A stretch of DNA of 64,000 nt, from NCBI GenBank assembly GCA_964019695.1, contig OZ026519.1:28487213-28551212 (forward strand), given 5' to 3'. The first letter of the stretch is position 1. Every line of letters begins with the position of its first letter. Shown here one piece after another: positions 47,601-55,283 of this stretch. Origin of the DNA: Loripinus fragilis (Eukaryota > Mollusca > Bivalvia > Lucinida > Lucinidae). The notes beneath the pieces were generated by a model that saw only the letters and a program-made list of their open reading frames with translations, was not told the DNA's origin and searched no databases. Position numbers and translations under genes: made by a program.

Positions 47601-50600
47601 GGATGGTATCGAAAAATTCCAGCATCCAAAGAGTAACGGATCAAAGTACACTTTTTCGCAAAATATGTATTTTTTGAACCACAGACTGTACTTTAAGCCA
47701 ATTTTTTATATTTGTAGCCACTCTACATTTTTAGTAGCAATTGGCTACAATGGCTAATGGCAGGGTGAGCCCTGTCAGATAGTTTAACAGGTTGTCTTGG
47801 TAGTTATTGCATATACATAAGACACTTTTTAACCTCCAGTGTGGCTATCAGTTTGCCTTTTGGTCTATGTCTACATTAACTTTCATACTTTATGCGGTCT
47901 GAATTGATCATGTTAAAGGCCTGATGAAAACTTTGCCAACAGATGTTTTACCCACAAAGTCCTTCTGAACAGAGTCAGACTCATTCATAGTCAGTCACAA
48001 TTCGAGAATCGAATCATGACTCGGGTGTATATAAGGAGCATAACGCATAGTACTATGTACCAAAAAGCTCCATTAATATTTTGTTAGCCCGAACTGGCAT
48101 ATGGAAAATAAGTTCTGTAGCATGTGGGTTCAGCTCTATTAAAATCAATTAGTATGATATCAGAAAAGTTTAATCAACAGAATAAATGAAGTTAATGTAT
48201 TTTTCAATAAATATCGCTATATATTATTGAAAAAACATAAACTTCATTTAAAACCGTTTGTTTTGCTGCAATCAAATCGTTATTGTGTTAACATGGTTCC
48301 TGTGACGTCAGCATCACGTTATATAACGTCAGCATCACTTTGACTCCTGCGTTATGAATGTAGAACCTTGATGTACATCCATGGTCAGATTTTTTGCGGA
48401 ATTGGCCGAGGCAGTTCCGAATTGAGTCAGACTATGCATACAATTTGAATGGTAAACACTGAACTCTACATAAGACTCTAGTCCAGGAAACAACACATGC
48501 CTGCTTGGATATTTACCTTTGCTGAGATCAGATGCATTCTCCCGTATTTACCCATAAACACCAAGTAATTCCCATCCGGTGATGCTTCAAAGTACATCAT
48601 ACAATGCTCTTCAAGTCCTGTTAAAATATTACCTCTATAAGTTCTAAAATGAAATCATCCAGTTGATGAGCTGGACTATTCCATCTGTGTTTAAAAAACC
48701 TTTCGATAAATGAGCATGACATTTGATCTCCAAATGGTGTTCAGTCAGTAGCTTAATAGTCATAGAATGTACAATCGACTGGCAAAGGCTTTGATCAGAG
48801 ATCATCAGACTGCACATCCGCCAGCTGATCTGAGCCTTTGTTGGTTGCACATACCATATTGTTGGAAATCTCACGTCACAGCTCTTAAGATTTTCTGATG
48901 AAGGCAGAAAAAAGTACTTAATCAGACTGCTCCTATCGGAACAAACTTGGTAGAGTAACATTAGGTGATGCTACATACCAAATATCAAGCAGGCCTTCAG
49001 ATATGCTTTATTTTCTAAAGAGTGCAGTACTTGTCCATATTTTAAAAAAGTAACAAGAAATTTTTAGGAGCACTGACAATTTGCCTTAAAGATATACACC
49101 AGGAAACGATAAAGCGATTTCCGGCTGATTAATTGTGCCTGAGGTTACTGCTTGTTTTTCTAGGCTACTAACAAGAGAGCAAACAGTAAGATAATATTTT
49201 TTTTTCCTTGGCATACTGTAAGTTTTGGGTTTAGCATGACAAAGCAGGAAGGGGTTGTGCGAGGAGAATTATTTTTGTAAAATTAGTGCCAATCGGAGCA
49301 TTATAAGTCCCCTTTTAGTGGCTATTGTATGCTTTGATAGGGGTAGGTGGGTTCAGGGTTGTTTTGAAATCATCAAAATATTGAATCTGAACTTGGTGCT
49401 ACTTAAAAGGATGTTAAAGATTTTATTTTTGTAAGTCATTAGACTGACCGAAATATGATAAGACCAACTTTTGTTTAAGTCAGTACTCGTTAGGATTTTG
49501 TGTATTGGATTCTCCTACTACGAGTCTCCTGATACTTTTCTAAAAAGAAAAAGCGGCTGGATTTCAGAGATATTTTGCAGAAAATACTGTGTTCTTACAA
49601 GATTGGATGGCTTGATTTTTATAAATTTCTTCAGTGGCATTTTGTGAGTGCCGTGAAACCAAATGTAAAACAATGTGTGTGTTACACGGTATGGTTTCCG
49701 CAAGCTGCACAATTGATCAGATGGAGACTTGCATGTGTTTCATTATGCTGTTACGAAGATTTGCGATGCCTCTGATATAAAATCAACATGCCCGAAGAGA
49801 AACAAATTCAGATTTCCTCTATCGTTTTCCTAATGTGTATACAAGAAACGAAATATAACATTTCGGACATTACGCTCTGGAAAAACATTAAATGTGTAAT
49901 GCTCATTCTTTTAAATAAATTAAAGAATTTAGATAAATGCTTATTCTGCCGTATAGTTCCGTAACTTAACGGGGTACGCAGGCTTAATGAAAGCCCTGAT
50001 CAAGGCTTTAGAGGTTTAGTGGTTTCAGACAATAATTTGTTTTTTGTTTTCCCTATATAAGCCTGTGTAAAACATTTATAATTTGAAAAAAATGCCACTA
50101 GGTGATACTACATGCAAAATATCAAGGCTATAGGCGTGCTGGTTTCAGATAAGAAGGTATTTAGTTGGGTCGTTTACAAAACCTCATATGCACGCTTTTT
50201 TTACCAAACCCTGTTTTTAACATGGTGCCAATAAAGACAGTTCAGCAAGCCAAGTCGCAAAACCTTGTATGCAATGGCCAATGAAAAGTTGTGTTTTGTG
50301 ACGTTCCAAAATTTGTACCTAAATTAGTCAAAATTATAAGTTCTAAAACCTTGTATACTTAAATCTAATAAGCCAAAAAAGCAGGTAAGCATTATCTGGT
50401 TTACTACCGTGATGGTTTCAAATGGTGTCTATGGAAACTTTCTCATGAATTCATGCTTAAATTTGTCATGTGAACTTGTTTCTTGCCTCAATCAGATTAT
50501 TTACAAAAATGCTGCAGATACGAGAGTTTGTGAACTCCCCTTTTTGTGGATGCTGTATTATACGAGATTTTGTCCCTGTAAATCGAAATGTCAGCATAGG

Positions 50601-53600
50601 TAACGTGGAAACATCAAATGCAGCTTACAAGTCTCAAAAAGAATAGAACAACCTTTGGTTACCTTTTTATCTATTTGATTAAAACGCAACTTATCTTCTT
50701 TGACTTTCGAAAATTGGCAAAAATGTCGTATCTGCAATATCCGGTTACGAAATCTCATATATTTTTTTAAAAAAATATCACAATATGCTAGAAACATAAA
50801 ACTGCCAATGTATTACTTGTTCCTGTTAGATAAAGGAGTTCTAGTGATAAGGCATATATTTTCCCTCGTTGACATGCATACAAACACCAAATTTTCAAAT
50901 TGCCCTATTTTTTGAAAAAAAAAATTGGTGTTGTTTGGCGGTAAAATATGCATAGTAGGCAACAAAATATGTTTCAAAGTGATACACCATTTACAATACC
51001 ATGAAAATGTGCATTTTCTACTCCCACCCCTCACATGTTGTAAATGTTTATAGCGACATGTCGTTGTCTAAAGGACATCTTGGGTCTCTGAAATTGACAT
51101 GGAAACCCAAAATTGAATAATATTTGACCTTTTGACCCCCACCCAGGGCCCCAGGGGGCAGGGCCAAAAAAATTTGCAATTGCACACCCAATTCATGTAA
51201 CTCACACACCAAATTGGTTGAATTTTGTCCAATGATTTAGGAGGAGATAGCATAAAGGACGGACAGAGGCGATTACAATTAAAGTAAGAAAGATGGCAAA
51301 GATCAATACCCCCTTCGATTTTTTAAAAAAGCGTGGGGATAATAATTTTCAGTTACACACTCTTATCCGGGGGCCTGACATACCTTTCATTCTAGGAACA
51401 TTAACAATTTTTCCAGCAATCATGTCATAATACTGAAATGTTTTGTGTTTTGACCCCAGTATCACCTCTTCACCATTGGTAGAAAAGTGAGCACAGTAGA
51501 TAGGAAAGTTCTCAAAATATACTGACTGAATCTTGGGGTTTGTCTTCCCATCAACCTGTAAATCAAATGTATTTGTTTCACCTAACAAGTCTTTAAAATA
51601 GAACTACTCATCTTTATATAAATGAGCACAGATCTGAGAAAAGGGTCTTTAAGGCATTCCAGGATTATTTTATAGAAAAACATCTAAAATGACAAAATTC
51701 CACATACTTTTTATTACCACAAAAATGTTTCTATAGCTTGATGTCATCAAAGTAGCAAATGTTTCTGACTATATCTAAAGTTTTGTATGAGTAATGCTGT
51801 CATGACAAAGTATCCAACTGCTCCATCAAAAGCTGTGGTAGGAGTTGATTGGCCCATGGAGGCACTATCTATGCATATACAAAAGCCATATAAGGGAAAA
51901 ATTGTATAAGTTCTCAAAAATGTCATTTTGTCTCAATTTTCTTTGAACCAAACTACTTCATGCATATGTTCAATGTGTCTTCATTGTGAAGGCAAAGTAT
52001 CAAATTACTCAATCAAAAGCTGTGGTAGGAGTTGATCAGCGCTTGTATGCACAATCATTGGATAAGCATAAACACTATATAAAAAGCCATTTTGGAATTA
52101 CAAAGGGATATACATCTATAGAATTGTTCCCTAGCCCTTACGTTTTATTAAAATAATTTGTCTTGTAAATTCGAATGTGTTTGCAGGGTTTGATGAAATT
52201 CCAGCAAAGACTCTTCAAGATATGAAGGAAACAAAATGTTATGGACACACGCACACACAGACGTGAAACACAGTTTGCGAGGGTATAAATTAACATATAA
52301 TCAAATTAACATACAACAATGATAGAAACATAGAAAAGGTTCTTGACTCATAGACAGTCAGAGCTAAAGTAAACCTCAAGATGAGCCCAAGTGGGTCCAG
52401 CCAAAGATGAGCATAAGGCACCAACCCACCAATGAAAGTTTTAGGCAAGGGTCGTCATTGAGTCTGGGGCCCGATATACTGTCATGCAACTAAAGTGGAA
52501 ACCATGAGTATAAACCGTGATAGGGTTTATGGCCAGGTATGCAGATTGTCATATAATATCCAATCATATCAAAATTTTAAAAATTTGATCTGCAATACCT
52601 TTAACTACAAAGTGGACAAATCCATGCTTGTTGTATCAATGAGCCTGGGAAAATCCATTATAAAGAAAAAGATTTAGGCAGGTGCTTGCTGGGCTAAATC
52701 CATCATAATGAAAAAGATTTAGGCAGGTGCTTGCTTATTACATGTATATAATTCCAACTCAATGCTTTTATTGTTTTTTCGGAGATTTTGATTGGTCCGT
52801 TGGCAACATCAAATTGTTTTTACACTTCGATAAAAACCCATGCGTAGGAATATTTGATAACTGCCTTGATTTCACAGTGCTAGATTGTGTTGATAATAAC
52901 GATCTGTACAGAAAACTATATTACTTTTACCAGATTAAATATAGTTAAGTATGTTCTAAAGCTTATTTAAAAGCCCCTACGCTATACATGATGGTGCACC
53001 TTCAAAGCAATGGGGGAACTCTTAAGAAATGAACAGGATGGGGAGTTATGTGACGTCACTTAACAAACGGTCACGTCATTGAAGAGAATCGTCATCAAAA
53101 CAATGTCAAGGCTTACATCAACAAGAAAATGTTTCAACGCAGTTTAAACTTGTCAAATCGCACTTTAAAATTGACGTTAAGATCCTAGATCTACTTCGGA
53201 GATTTAAGGCAGGACTTGTGAAGGTAAGTGCTTCAATCCGTGGCCCAATCCGTGGTAGGCCTTTCAATGAGCGCAGCAAGCTGTACGCATTTTTGGCATA
53301 AGAAAACATTTCAAAACTAAATGGAGTTGTTTTGAGCCCAATCAGCCCATACTCACATATTCGCCCCAAAAAGAGTGCAATTTTAATCATTATTTAGCAA
53401 AACAAAGTTTGAACTGACAGAATTTTCAAGATGGCTGCCCGATCTTTCATAGACAGCGGTTATGAACTATTTTTCTTCAGTGGGCTTTTAAATTTGAAAT
53501 TTTGTCAACAACCTTTTACAAATGTACTGTTTGTTGTAAAGTTGGAATTATAAGGAATGAAATTTAATTTTTTGGTTTTTATCGATGTGTAAACTCCGGC

Positions 53601-53863
53601 GAATCACTCACAAATTCAACATAAAGCCCTCCGGGCTTTATTCAATTTGTGAGTGATTCGCCGGAGTTTACACATTGATAAAAACCAAAAAATAAAATTT
53701 CATTCCTATAATAAACACATTAAAATTATTCACTGGTATAGAAACTGCTAAGAGAAAACAAACAATCAATGATTCAAACCTGGAAAAGTGTGAGAGTGCT
53801 ATTCATTCCTCCTGTAAGGGCCACTTGTGCTGAAGGGTGAAACTCTAATGCTTTTAATTTGCC
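32638..53863 (-). CDS. UTP18, U3 snoRNA-associated WD40 protein, eight 3' exons (partial)
   Basis: WD40 subunit of the UTP-B part of the small-subunit processome, needed in the nucleolus for early 18S rRNA processing. Exons in transcript order: 53863-53780, 51555-51384, 48617-48517, 45855-45765, 44288-44165, 39137-38963, 35784-35642, 32662-32638. All have AG before and GT after, and phases join exactly (915 nt; 304 codons plus TAG). Diagnostic pieces are FHPSAQVALTGG, VDGKTNPKIQSVYFENFP, YFEASPDGNYLVF, VYVWDIRTRDCIHRFMDEG, DPKPLKAIMNL, VFSNFP and the C-terminus RIKHYGSF. The human protein is about 556 aa, so roughly 240 N-terminal residues are missing and probably lie upstream, beyond my detection or the window. 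The gene spans over 21 kb because its introns are full of mobile elements. The fifth exon listed is tandemly amplified. Confidence 0.95.
33000..33180. mobile_element. MITE-4 foldback
   Basis: Hairpin GGTGCTCAAAAGAACCGTCT / GATGGTTCTTTTGAGTACCC (33060-33107), flanked by CATATGTTTTGG on both sides. About 170 bp are nearly identical to 42230-42410. Confidence 0.82.
33181..34752. other. UTP18 intron: no gene; diverged MITE-3 hairpin
   Basis: 33903-33967 is a diverged MITE-3-like hairpin (AGCAAACAGTGCAGACCCTG .. GGGTCTTCACTTTTTGCT). A G-run lies at about 34698-34714. Otherwise AT-rich. Confidence 0.55.
34753..34986 (+). mobile_element. MITE-2 copy in a UTP18 intron
   Basis: GGGCCTTAATGGGAGAAAACC to GACAGGTTTTCTTGTGTTGAGGCCC, with GCTGATCAGACTGTGTGGAA inside. 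Confidence 0.85.
35103..35620 (-). mobile_element. SINE family A containing a nested SINE family B
   Basis: Body 35103-35382 and tRNA-like head 35589-35620 (CCAACTGGGCTATGTGGCCC) of family A are separated by a complete family B SINE at 35383-35577 with an 11-bp target duplication. Confidence 0.88.
35383..35577 (-). mobile_element. SINE family B, nested, complete
   Basis: Flanked by CTGCAGTCAGA at 35372-35382 and 35578-35588. Contains GATTCTTTAGTTCCCATCAAC, CTTGCTCAAGGACGCAACAC and a tRNA-like head whose minus-strand text includes TGGCTCAGTGGTAGAGTGG and GGTTCGAGCC. Confidence 0.9.
35642..35784 (-). CDS. UTP18 exon g (143 bp)
   Basis: Acceptor TCTTATGTTGCAG, donor GTATGT. Encodes VHVSSGSVFSNFPDRTDMN, then LDFSVNSGYFTVGTHSGKA and LLY, ending in two bases of Arg. 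The tRNA-like head of a SINE lies about 20 bp past the donor. Confidence 0.94.
35825..36060. mobile_element. MITE-3 copy
   Basis: Nearly perfect central hairpin at 35889-35956: GCAAACAGTGTGGACCCAGA, loop CTCCTATAGGAG, then TGGGTCCACGCTGTTTGC. Outer arms match 32275-32510 inversely; ends CTTGGCGCTTTAAGGGTTAA. Confidence 0.85.
36056..36256 (-). mobile_element. SINE family B copy
   Basis: TTTACCTCCCATTCAACAATTG, CTCGCTCAAGGACACAACAC and the tRNA-like head CTCTACCAGCTGAGCCACTG. It abuts the MITE-3 copy. Confidence 0.82.
36323..36484. mobile_element. Short MITE with ~32-bp TIRs
   Basis: Ends CATTATTACTTTAGTAACTT then (A/C)ATCTGATGGGT, inverted at 36453-36484. The middle has a second inverted pair (CCAGGAAC / GTTCCTGG and GGATCACA / TGTGATCC), so the whole 162 bp can fold. 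Confidence 0.85.
36485..37411. other. UTP18 intron: no gene recognised
   Basis: AT-rich, with a short palindrome of TATCACCCTAGTAGGGTGATA near 36867. Nothing coding. Confidence 0.55.
37412..37648 (+). mobile_element. MITE-1 copy in a UTP18 intron
   Basis: Left end GAGACGCTACATGTGATTTCC, right end GGAAATCTCATGTCACAGC, with internal GACTGCGCGTATGCGCAGGC. Confidence 0.87.
37905..38085 (-). mobile_element. SINE family B, diverged copy
   Basis: TTTACATCCCAGTCAGCAATTTC, CTTGCTCAATGACACAACAC and a decayed head (CAACCACTGATCAACTTC). Confidence 0.7.
38765..38935 (-). mobile_element. Half MITE-4 interrupted by a truncated SINE family A
   Basis: 38765-38833 is the left half of MITE-4 (CATATGTTGTGGGTACTCAA .. 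AACTGTCTC). It stops where the SINE tail TGTTTGTTTGTTTTGTTGC begins (38834-38935). The SINE itself is cut after CACACTTTTTCCT, near UTP18 exon f. Confidence 0.7.
38963..39137 (-). CDS. UTP18 exon f (175 bp)
   Basis: Acceptor ATAATATTGCAG, donor GTAAGC. One base completes Gly, then SSTGVVNLYETETCLSSHD, PKPLKAIMNLTTSCTS and SEMLALASDETEKAVKL. A truncated SINE ends 27 bp beyond the donor. Confidence 0.95.
39138..39694. other. UTP18 intron: no gene recognised
   Basis: AT-rich intron sequence without matched repeats. Confidence 0.5.
39695..39908 (-). mobile_element. SINE family B copy
   Basis: TTTGTTTTTGTTGTTGCTTTATGTCACAG, CTTGCTCAAGGAGACAACAC and the head CTCTACCAACTGAGCCACTG. A short ACAAC repeat lies inside. 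Confidence 0.82.
39996..40231 (-). mobile_element. MITE-1 copy, reverse orientation
   Basis: GAGCCGTGACATGAGATTTCC to TTGAAATCTCATGTCACAGCTC, with GCGCTTATGCGCAGTCTG inside. A half MITE-4 (39940-39985) directly precedes it. Confidence 0.88.
40335..42092. mobile_element. TIR element with ten ~145-bp tandem units, bracketed by 43-bp direct repeats
   Basis: Termini TATGCCCCCAAAGGAA (40376) and TTCCTTTGGGGGCATTCG (ends about 41985). Inside, a CCGTCCGTCC(AGT) microsatellite (40420-40470) is followed by about ten units of roughly 145 bp (GTGACCTTGACCTCTGACCT, GCATATCTCTTATATT, GTGTGTGGATGCATCTTGGG). Outside, AAAGGAG(C/G)ACCCATACAAG..TTTTTAATT occurs once before (40335-40377) and twice in tandem after (42007-42092). 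No coding capacity. Confidence 0.78.
42230..42410. mobile_element. MITE-4 foldback
   Basis: Hairpin GGTGCTCAAAAGAACCGTCT / GACAGTTCTTTTGAGTACCC (42291-42337); near identical to 33000-33180. Confidence 0.84.
42421..42750 (-). mobile_element. SINE family A, complete
   Basis: Target duplication GTGTAAGACAGT at 42409-42420 and 42751-42762. Minus-strand head is tRNA-like: TAGCGCAGTCAGTAACGTG and GGTCGCGAGTTCGATCCC. Very similar to 6115-6435. Confidence 0.9.
43092..43316 (+). mobile_element. MITE-2 copy
   Basis: GGGCCTCGTCGCGAGAAAACC to GACAGGTTTTCTCACGTCGA then GGACC; core GCTGATCAGACTGTGGGATG. Confidence 0.88.
43463..44288 (-). repeat. Seven-copy tandem array of UTP18 exon e, 117-bp period
   Basis: The marker CCGGTG recurs at 43534, 43651, 43768, 43885, 44002, 44119 and 44236. 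On the minus strand every copy ends in GGGTAAGTT. The first copy (44165-44288) alone has the true exon start with GGGCAAGTTTATG after a 3' splice site. The last copy alone runs into real intron sequence (GTAAGTTAACACTG, 43462 downward). Copies differ at a few bases, so the expansion is recent. The 39-codon period leaves an antisense open frame (43537-44301, plus strand) that I regard as an artefact. Confidence 0.93.
44165..44288 (-). CDS. UTP18 exon e (124 bp), head of a tandem exon array
   Basis: Acceptor TTATCTGTCGCAG, donor GTAAGT. Encodes DDGQVYVWDIRTRDCIHRF then MDEGCTQGTTIDVSPNSQYI and ACG. It ends with two bases of a Gly codon completed by exon f. Six further copies of most of this exon follow in the intron (43463-44164). 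Confidence 0.94.
44501..45523. mobile_element. Non-autonomous pogo/Tigger-like element (1023 bp)
   Basis: Ends CAGTCGAACTTCGATGGCTC.. and ..GAGCGACCAAAGTTTGACT, flanked by TA (44499-44500 and 45524-45525). A second pair of GAGTTCGAG/CTCGAAC motifs lies inside each end. No transposase. It sits in the UTP18 intron between exons d and e. The core at 44760-44785 shares CGCATATGCGCAGGCTGATC with MITE-1. Confidence 0.75.
45765..45855 (-). CDS. UTP18 exon d (91 bp)
   Basis: Acceptor TTAAATTTCAG, donor GTAAGTACAA. Encodes SKEWIATLKMNGSVSSVAF and SKLYSHG, ending with one extra base. The intron sequence directly after the donor belongs to a dispersed repeat (45682-45756). Confidence 0.94.
45970..46020. 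repeat. Perfect hairpin
   Basis: GGTCGAAAGTATTGCAGAAT and its inverse ATTCTGCAATACTTTTGACC meet at 45999-46002 in a UTP18 intron. Confidence 0.75.
46156..46335 (-). mobile_element. SINE family B copy
   Basis: TTTGATTCTTTATGTCCCATTC, CCTGCTCAAGGACACAACAC and the tRNA-like head CTCTACCAATTGAGCCACC. Confidence 0.85.
46336..48516. other. UTP18 intron: repeats only
   Basis: 47521-47596 is a diverged MITE-3 hairpin (CAAACAGTTCAGACCCACAT .. GGATCCAAACTGTTTG). 48183-48252 is an inverted repeat (AATGAAGTTAATGTATTTTTC / inverse). The minus-strand frame at 47185-47418 has no family signal. Confidence 0.6.
48517..48617 (-). CDS. UTP18 exon c (101 bp)
   Basis: Acceptor TTTTAACAG, donor GTAAAT. Two bases complete Gly, then LEEHCMMYFEASPDGNYLVF and GKYGRMHLISAK; ends on a codon boundary. 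Confidence 0.95.
48712..48884 (+). mobile_element. MITE-1 copy with internal deletion
   Basis: Starts GAGCATGACATTTGATCTCC, lacks about 60 bp of the left arm, and ends GGAAATCTCACGTCACAGCTC. Confidence 0.8.
48885..51383. other. UTP18 intron: no gene recognised
   Basis: AT-rich intron. 51060-51290 looks like an element tail (CCCACCCAGGGCCCCAGGGG, GGACGGACAGAGGCG). Short frames on both strands have no family motif. Confidence 0.5.
51384..51555 (-). CDS. UTP18 exon b (172 bp)
   Basis: Acceptor GATTTACAG, donor GTATGT. Begins VDGKTNPKIQS, contains FSTNGEEVILGSK (a WD40 strand) and ends RMK plus one base of a Gly codon completed by exon c. Confidence 0.95.
51800..52290. repeat. Dispersed repeat, copy 2
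   Basis: Matches 4617-5105 and adds the 3' tail ACACACGCACACACAGACG with CACAGTTTGCGAGGGTATAA. Confidence 0.75.
52291..53550. other. UTP18 intron: no gene recognised
   Basis: A short tandem duplication AAAGATTTAGGCAGGTGCTTGC at 52668-52733 (two copies). Otherwise unmatched. Confidence 0.5.
53551..53712. mobile_element. Long foldback (about 76-bp arms)
   Basis: TAGGAATGAAATT(T)TATTTT..CGCCGGAGTTTACAC and its inverse meet at AAAGCCCTCCGGGCTTT (about 53622-53638), with only a few mismatches. It lies 68 bp downstream of the UTP18 exon a donor. Confidence 0.85.
53780..53863 (-). CDS. UTP18 exon a (84 bp)
   Basis: Acceptor TTTTTCAG, donor GTTTGA. Twenty-eight codons in phase 0, from GKLKALEFHPSAQ to TLTLFQ. 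It is preceded on the transcript by a foldback-free AT-rich intron of unknown length; the upstream exon was not found. Confidence 0.93.
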
Positions 53864-54104
53864 CTGAAAAATTTAACCAAAAGTAAATCTTTAATTTACC
53901 TGTTTAAGTTGTCCATACACACCAAATCCTCTCGTCTACTCAGGCCTCCAGATAAGAGTGCTTAATTGAAAATTATTTCCCCCAATTCTCAACCAAATAT
54001 GTTATGGGTACTCAAAAGAAACATTTCACTAACACATGTTTATACTGATATGGAAGAAAATAATTACAATTTTATGCTCTGCATCAGGCCTCTAGATTAG
54101 AGTG

Positions 54105-54250
54105 CCTACTGGAAAAATATTTTCTTTATTTCTTATCAAAACATATGTTGTGGGCACTCAAAAGAACCGTCTCAGTAAGACGGTTCTTTTGAGCACCCAA
54201 AAACACATGTTTAAATTGATGGGTAAGAAAATAATTACAATTTACACTCA
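54105..54250. mobile_element. MITE-4 foldback
   Basis: Core GGCACTCAAAAGAACCGTCT / GACGGTTCTTTTGAGCACCC at 54152-54198. A half copy lies at 53990-54025. Confidence 0.8.
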
Positions 54251-54504
54251 TAAAATTTCCTTATCTGGATCAATGCTGCATAATGCAGCGTTTCATCAGG
54301 GTCTGCACTGTAGATAAAAAAATCTTCATGGACAGAAATATATTTAAATTCATATTTTTTGCCCTTAGAACACAAAAATGGTTATGTCCATGCTTACATG
54401 TATAGTATCAATATGTATGGGGAAATCCATTTGAATGAAATGAGTTATAAAAGAAACCATTTGTCTAGAAAATTCTAATAGCTACCAGGTGAGTTATTTT
54501 GTTT

Positions 54505-54692
54505 AATTTGATTCTTTACCTCTCAATCAACAATTTTTCAGTAATGTTGGGAGGGGTCTTCCTTGGTTGGACCATTAATAAGCAGGGATTGATATGTCTT
54601 GCTCAAGGACACATCAAAGTGCCGCCTGTGAGGCTTGAACCCACAAACTCTCCATCGAGTCAAGCACTTTACCACTGAGCTACTACGCACCC
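54505..54692 (-). mobile_element. SINE family B copy
   Basis: TTTGATTCTTTACCTCTCAATC, CTTGCTCAAGGACACATC and the head CTTTACCACTGAGCTACTACG. Confidence 0.82.
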
Positions 54693-54861
54693 CAACAAGG
54701 GGAGTTCAATAAGTTTGTAAAACTTGGTATTTTTCTATACACTTTTTTTTTTTTCATTTTTGTGCACAATATTAACCTTTGTCATTTGAATGATAAAAGC
54801 CATTCAGTCAACATGTACATTTTTGCTCATACTGTTTGAAAACCTATACCCATAGGCAAAA

Positions 54862-55283
54862 ATGGAAAGTCAAAATATTAATTTCAGAGCAGTCATAAAG
54901 TTTCTCACTAAGGAGGGTGCAAAGGCCAAAGAAAAACATCAGCGCATGGCTGATGTGCATGATAATAGTATGATCCCAAAGTATTCCATAGTGGCAAAGT
55001 GGTCAGCAGAAATTAAACGTGGACGAGACTCCTTATATTATGATGACCCAAGGCCAGGTGGCCATGCTGATGTCATCAACAGGAGATGATCAACCTTGTT
55101 GTCGTTGAGAGACATATGCTAAACGATGACCTAATCAAACTTGCCAAACCTGCTACAGAATGTGTTATTTCTAATGGACTTGTTTTCAATATTATCCATG
55201 AACATTTAGGCATGTCAAAAATCTCTGCCAGGTGTGTACCCGAAAACCTGAACATGCAATTTTGGGGTGAATACTTTAACTAA
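54862..55283 (+). pseudogene. Mariner transposase remnant, N-terminal half
   Basis: Two frames together resemble the DNA-binding half of mariner (Tc1/mariner) transposases, also seen in SETMAR-like proteins. The first frame has RAVIKFLTKEG, YSIVAKWSAEIKRGR and DDPRPGGHADVI. After a stop at 55087-55089 and a one-base shift, the second frame carries VFNIIHEHLGMSKISARCVP. The catalytic DDD domain is absent; the frame ends at about 55283 in unrelated AT-rich sequence. A possible TIR (GGGGAGTTCAATAAGTTTGT) lies at about 54701, with no partner found. A dead copy; I cannot tell which mariner subfamily. Confidence 0.85.

Noticed and set aside
51349..51588. 79-codon minus-strand frame taken as a complete small gene
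   Set aside because: Its core is UTP18 exon b; the residues at both ends are intron read-through past clear AG and GT sites.
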